DNA of 64,000 bases, taken from NCBI GenBank assembly GCA_041483135.1, contig JBGPFE010000015.1, positions 1-64,000 of the forward strand, in the 5' to 3' direction. The translations under genes and the position numbers were made by a program. Origin of the DNA: PALSA-1004 sp041483135. Its GTDB lineage: Bacteria > Pseudomonadota > Gammaproteobacteria > Burkholderiales > SG8-41. Positions 60,524 through 64,000 of this stretch are shown here, piece by piece. The notes under the pieces were generated by a model. That model was not told the origin of the DNA. It made no database searches and saw only the letters and a list, made by a program, of their open reading frames with translations. The first letter of the stretch is position 1. The number at the start of each line of letters is the position of its first letter.

Positions 60524-60985
60524 ATGGCATCGGTTAACAAGGTGATTTTGATCGGCAACCTCGGCGCGGATCCCGAGACGCGTTTTCTGCCGAGCGGCGA
60601 CGCGGTGGCTAATATTCGGATGGCCACCACCGACGTGTGGAAGGACAAGAGCGGAGAAAAACAGGAACACACGGAGTGGCACCGTGTCGCTTTTTTCGGC
60701 AAGCTCGCCGAAATCGCCGGCGAATACCTGAAGAAGGGCTCGCCGGTGTACATCGAAGGCCGTATCCGCACGCGCAAGTGGCAGGACAAGGAAGGCCAGG
60801 ACCGCTATTCCACCGAGATCGTGGCCGACCGCATGCAGCTGCTCGGCTCCCGTGGCGGCGGCTCCGAGGCTATGGCGCGCGAACCGAAGGCGGCCGCGGC
60901 CGAGCCCGGCGGCGGTGGCGCCAAACCCGCGGCGAAGAAGGGCGGGGCGTCGTTCGACGACATGGACGACGACATTCCTTTCTAA
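60524..60985 (+). CDS. ssb: Single-stranded DNA-binding protein
   Basis: 153 residues with GGAGG upstream. OB-fold: ASVNKVILIGNLGADPETRF, ATTDVWKDKSGEKQEHTEWH, VYIEGRIRTRKWQDKEGQDR. Then a Gly/Ala-rich linker and the acidic tip DDMDDDIPF, which recruits repair and replication proteins. Placed beside uvrA as in many proteobacteria. Confidence 0.98.
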   Translation: MASVNKVILIGNLGADPETRFLPSGDAVANIRMATTDVWKDKSGEKQEHTEWHRVAFFGKLAEIAGEYLKKGSPVYIEGRIRTRKWQDKEGQDRYSTEIVADRMQLLGSRGGGSEAMAREPKAAAAEPGGGGAKPAAKKGGASFDDMDDDIPF

Positions 60986-61061
60986 GCCGCGCTTTGCGTA
61001 ATTTCTCGTTATCCTCCGCACGCGATACTGTCGTCGCGCGGTGGATGATGCGGCCGTGACA

Positions 61062-62771
61062 ATGAATAAGACCATCCGCTACGGCGAATATCTGGGCGCA
61101 GTGCGCGCGCGTCAGCGCGCGCTCAGCTTCAACGAGGTCGTCGCTGCCGAGCATGGACGGGCGCACCGGCGACAGCAGCTGCGCGTCAAGGACGTCTACC
61201 GGCTGCTCGCGCCGTATGTGAGCGTGCGGTTCATCGAGCAATTCAAATCCGTCGTGCCGCTCGCGCTGTTTCTCGCGTTGTTCGAGGCCGTCGTGCTCGA
61301 TTCCACCGTCAACGGGGCGCAAGCGGTCGCACTCGGTATTCTGGCGGTGATAGTCGGGCTGATGCTGTTCATCGAAGGCGCCAATCACGGTTTGATGCCG
61401 TTTTCCGAGAACATCGGCTTCAACCTGCCGAGCCGCTCAACCTGGCCGGTGATTCTGGGCGTCGCATTCGTGCTCGGCGCGGCGACGACTTTCGCCGAGC
61501 CGGCGGTCTCGGCGTTGCGTGCCGCCGGCAGCATGAGCGATCCGCAGCGCGCGCCGGCGCTGCATGCATTGCTCACTCAGCATGGCGCGGCGTTGGTCGC
61601 GGCAGTTGCGTTGAGCGTGGGTTTTGCGGTGATGCTGGGCATGTTGCGCATCGTCATGAACTGGCGGTTGAAGTCGGTGATCGTCATAGCGCTGCCGCCG
61701 TGCCTCGCGCTGACCGCGTACATCGCGGCGCAGCCGCACCTTGCGCCGGTCCTCGGCCTTGCCTGGGATTGCGGCGCGATCACCACCGGACCCGTGACGG
61801 TGCCGATCGTGCTGGCGCTCGGCATCGGCGTGACCGCGGCCGTGGGCAGGGAGGACAATCCGCTGTCGGGGTTCGGCATCGTCACGCTGGCTTCGATGTT
61901 TCCGGCACTGGCGGTAATGTTGCTCGCGCTGGCCCTGCCGCTGGACGGCATGCAATTGCTGGTGGCGGCGGAGGCGACCATCCCTTGGTACGCAGCGAGC
62001 CCGACCGCGGATGCCATCGCCGCGCTGCGCGCGATCGTGCCGCTCACGCTGCTCTTGTGGTTGATACAGCGCGTGTTGCTCAAAGAGCCGGTTGCCAGGC
62101 GTGGCATCATCGCTTATGGCATTGCGTTGTGCGTGCTCGGCATGCTGTTTTTCAACCTCGGGCTCACCTACGGATTATCGCAGCTCGGTAATCAGGCCGG
62201 CAGCATACTGCCGGCGGCATTTGCCGAATTCGCGGCGGTCAGGGGCTCGCCGCTTTACTCCTACTGGATCGGCATCATCATCGTCGTCAGTTTTGCCGCC
62301 GCGCTGGGCTTCGGCGCCACTATCGCCGAGCCGGCGCTCAATGCGATGGGCATGACGGTGCAGAACCTGACCGACGGCGCGTTCCCGCGCGAAATACTGA
62401 TCCGTGCCGTGGCGGTCGGCGTGGGTCTCGGCACCGCGGCCGGCGTCGTCAAGGTGGTGTTCGATATTCCGATTGCGCAATTGCTGCTGCCCGGCTATGC
62501 GGTGGCGCTGGTGATGACCGTATTGTCGGAGGAGATCTACGTCAATCTGGCGTGGGATGCGGCCGGCGTGACGACGGGGCCGGTGACGGTGCCGCTGGTG
62601 CTCGCGATGGGTCTCGGGCTCGGGCAGAGCATGCACGCGGTCGAAGGTTTCGGCATACTCGCGCTGGCATCGATCGGACCGATCATCAGCGTGCTCGGCG
62701 TCGGGTTGTGGATACGGTTGCATATCGCGGGCAGCCATGCCCGCCGTGAGGAAGGAGAGCCGGCACAATGA
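61062..62771 (+). CDS. DUF1538 membrane transporter-like protein
   Basis: 569 residues from ATG 61062; GTG 61041 is an alternative. Two homologous membrane halves, each with the DUF1538 pattern: FIEGANHGLMPFSENIGFNL / LGAATTFAEPAVSALRAAG and GFGATIAEPALNAMGMTVQ, plus the paired AWDCGAITTGPVTVPIVLAL and AWDAAGVTTGPVTVPLVLAM. About 14 helices, inverted-repeat carrier-like. Function unknown. Two PII-like genes follow, the first overlapping by 4 bases (ATGA), suggesting that transport is controlled by a PII-type sensor, as AmtB is by GlnK. Confidence 0.85.
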   Translation: MNKTIRYGEYLGAVRARQRALSFNEVVAAEHGRAHRRQQLRVKDVYRLLAPYVSVRFIEQFKSVVPLALFLALFEAVVLDSTVNGAQAVALGILAVIVGLMLFIEGANHGLMPFSENIGFNLPSRSTWPVILGVAFVLGAATTFAEPAVSALRAAGSMSDPQRAPALHALLTQHGAALVAAVALSVGFAVMLGMLRIVMNWRLKSVIVIALPPCLALTAYIAAQPHLAPVLGLAWDCGAITTGPVTVPIVLALGIGVTAAVGREDNPLSGFGIVTLASMFPALAVMLLALALPLDGMQLLVAAEATIPWYAASPTADAIAALRAIVPLTLLLWLIQRVLLKEPVARRGIIAYGIALCVLGMLFFNLGLTYGLSQLGNQAGSILPAAFAEFAAVRGSPLYSYWIGIIIVVSFAAALGFGATIAEPALNAMGMTVQNLTDGAFPREILIRAVAVGVGLGTAAGVVKVVFDIPIAQLLLPGYAVALVMTVLSEEIYVNLAWDAAGVTTGPVTVPLVLAMGLGLGQSMHAVEGFGILALASIGPIISVLGVGLWIRLHIAGSHARREEGEPAQ

Positions 62772-63130
62772 GTCAAGGCATTGTGGTATTGACGGACGCG
62801 ATGTTGATCACGTGCATAGTGCAACGCGGCGCGGCGGACAAGGTGGTCGAAGCGGCGATGCGGGCGGGTGCGCACGGCGCCACCATTTACTACGCGCGCG
62901 GCACAGGTGTGCGCCAGCGCCATCTCGGCGTGCTCGGCATCACCATCAGCGCAGAGAAGGAAATAGCGCATATCGTGGTGCCAAGCGAGCAGGCCGACCG
63001 CGTGTTCGAGAGCATGCATGCCGCCGCCAAGATTGACACGCCGGGCATGGGCATTTTGTACATGACGGCGGTCGAAAAGATGGCAACCTACGTGCCGCCC
63101 GAAGTGGTGGCCAAGTACATTCGCGATTGA
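62768..63130 (+). CDS. PII-family (GlnB-like) regulatory protein
   Basis: 120 residues. PII fold: DAMLITCIVQRGAADKVVEA, a T-loop region (YYARGTGVRQRHLGVLGITI), and a C-loop-like VEKMATYVPPEVVAKYI. The T-loop lacks the Tyr of the usual uridylylation site. It overlaps the DUF1538 gene by 4 bases. It probably binds a nucleotide or metabolite and gates the membrane partner; classical nitrogen control is less likely. Confidence 0.85.
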   Translation: MSQGIVVLTDAMLITCIVQRGAADKVVEAAMRAGAHGATIYYARGTGVRQRHLGVLGITISAEKEIAHIVVPSEQADRVFESMHAAAKIDTPGMGILYMTAVEKMATYVPPEVVAKYIRD

Positions 63131-63140
63131 TCCTGCCAAA

Positions 63141-63476
63141 ATGGTAGCGAGGACTGCGCACAAGCTCATTACATGCATCATGCCCGCCGGTCGCGGGCTC
63201 GAGCTGATCGAAGGGCTGCGTGAACTGGGCGTGATGAGCGCGCAAGTTCACCACGCGCGCGGCGTCGGGCAAAGCAGCAAGCGGCGGCGCGGCGTGTCGC
63301 TCTATGCAGAGCGCGAGATCGTGCAGGCGCTGGTCGAGGCGGCGCGCGCCGACGAGGTGTTCGATTTTCTTTACGCGGCAGCCGAGATCGGGCGGCCGCA
63401 CGCCGGCATGCTGCTGATGGAAAAAGTCGCCCACGGCATACCGCTGATGCTGCCTGACCTGCCGGTCGAGAAATAG
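63141..63476 (+). CDS. Second PII-like protein of the DUF1538 operon
   Basis: 111 residues beginning MVARTAHKLITCIMPAGRGL, then LELIEGLRELGVMSAQVHHA, a shortened T-loop (RGVGQSSKRRRGVSLYAERE), and EKVAHGIPLMLPDLPVEK. It is shorter and more diverged than the gene before it and also lacks the uridylylation Tyr. It starts 10 bases after the previous stop. It may form a heterotrimer with its neighbour or bind the other half of the DUF1538 protein; that is inference. Confidence 0.78.
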   Translation: MVARTAHKLITCIMPAGRGLELIEGLRELGVMSAQVHHARGVGQSSKRRRGVSLYAEREIVQALVEAARADEVFDFLYAAAEIGRPHAGMLLMEKVAHGIPLMLPDLPVEK

Positions 63477-63508
63477 CGCCGATTCAATTCCGAACCGCGG
63501 CGTTTGCG

Positions 63509-64000
63509 TCAGGGTCGTGCGGCGAGCACGCGCAGGGTATCGCGCGCAATCACCACTTCCTCGTCGGTCGGAATTACCCACGCCGAAGCGCGGCTCGCCG
63601 GCGTGCTGATGCGCGGCGCGTGACGGCGGTTGGCCTCGGCATCGAGCTCGATGCCGAGCCACGTCGAGTGCGCGCAGATCATTTCCCGCACCGGCGCCGC
63701 GTGCTCGCCGATGCCACCCGTAAACACCAGCGCGTCGAGTCCGTTGATCGCGGCGGCGAGCGACCCGATTTCGCGGGCGGCGCGATAAACGAAAAGCTCG
63801 ATAGCCTGGCGCGCCCGGGGGTCAATGCTGTTGAGCAGCACTCGCATGTCGGAACTGATGCCGGAAACGCCGAGCAGGCCCGAACGCCGGTAGAGCAGGT
63901 CGTCCACGTCTTCAAGGCTCATACCGCGCTCACGCATCAGATACAACACGACGTCGGGATCGAGACTGCCGCTGCGCGTGCCCATCATCAGCCCGTCGAT
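63509..64000 (-). CDS. ackA: Acetate kinase, C-terminal part
   Basis: The gene runs off the right edge; 163 codons are visible. Features: MMGTRSGSLDPDVVLYLMRE, ISSDMRVLLNSIDPRARQAI, DALVFTGGIGEHAAPVRE, and the C-terminal VIPTDEEVVIARDT. These are the conserved C-terminal ATPase-domain segments of acetate kinase, which interconverts acetyl phosphate and acetate with ATP. It ends facing the PII-like gene, 32 bases apart. Confidence 0.95.
   Translation of the reverse strand: MDGLMMGTRSGSLDPDVVLYLMRERGMSLEDVDDLLYRRSGLLGVSGISSDMRVLLNSIDPRARQAIELFVYRAAREIGSLAAAINGLDALVFTGGIGEHAAPVREMICAHSTWLGIELDAEANRRHAPRISTPASRASAWVIPTDEEVVIARDTLRVLAARP

Noticed and set aside
1..64000. tRNA or rRNA genes
   Set aside because: I looked for the TTCGANTCC arm and acceptor pairing and for conserved rRNA segments and saw none. 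A covariance-model scan would be decisive.

Overview
The window looks like chromosome of a high-GC betaproteobacterium (Burkholderiales or a close soil/sediment lineage). The evidence is the uvrA / YajR-type MFS / ssb block, the cbpA-cbpM pair, a class I-type PHA synthase, and above all an unusual density of Bug (TctC-type) periplasmic binding protein genes. Intergenic regions carry many decayed repeats. I found no tRNA, rRNA, CRISPR array, phage or complete IS transposase gene.

Layout. 1-5.3 kb: end of cbpA, cbpM, a secreted cupredoxin, a CyaC-like adenylate cyclase (six-helix His-rich membrane anchor, [2Fe-2S] domain, cyclase domain) and several small membrane or lipoprotein genes. 5.6-10.7 kb: an NRAMP-related carrier, two convergent Bug genes and a zinc-free quinone-oxidoreductase-like MDR. 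10.8-14.9 kb: a complete tripartite tricarboxylate transporter operon, tctC-tctB-tctA plus a 3-hydroxyisobutyrate-dehydrogenase-like gene. 14.9-24.4 kb: a repeat-rich stretch with small genes and two Bug genes that are each broken at the same codon by copies of one repeat element. 24.7-29.3 kb: a ketopantoate-reductase-like gene, a DsbA/FrnE-family thiol oxidoreductase with in-frame TGA at the first catalytic cysteine (U-P-W-C), NnrS, one intact Bug gene and one Bug remnant. 29.6-44.1 kb: a mostly plus-strand catabolic block (cupin, Bug proteins, amidohydrolase, 2-hydroxyacid dehydrogenase, FMN hydroxyacid oxidase, CmcJ/NvfI-type enzyme, ketopantoate reductase-like), then a pentapeptide-repeat K+ channel, a DUF255 thioredoxin-fold protein, an oligopeptide-type binding protein and a membrane protein. 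44.1-55.2 kb: minus-strand dehydrogenase, aldo/keto reductase, Bug, small envelope genes, CaiB-type CoA transferase, TRAP-type binding protein, PHA synthase and glycerate 2-kinase. 55.3-64 kb: diguanylate cyclase, uvrA, yajR-like, ssb, a DUF1538 membrane protein with two PII-like genes, and the end of ackA.

How it works together. Most genes point to scavenging and oxidation of small carboxylic and hydroxy acids: eight intact Bug receptors but only one TctAB permease, several NAD(P)- and FMN-linked hydroxyacid dehydrogenases, CoA transfer, glycerate phosphorylation, and storage of carbon as polyhydroxyalkanoate.

Most notable items: (1) the probable selenoprotein at 25836-26489; (2) the repeat element that interrupts two Bug paralogues at the same codon and has a short in-frame relative inside the DUF255 gene; (3) the DUF1538-PII-PII operon; (4) the CyaC-like redox cyclase. 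All functional calls come from reading translated sequence; no database search was run.
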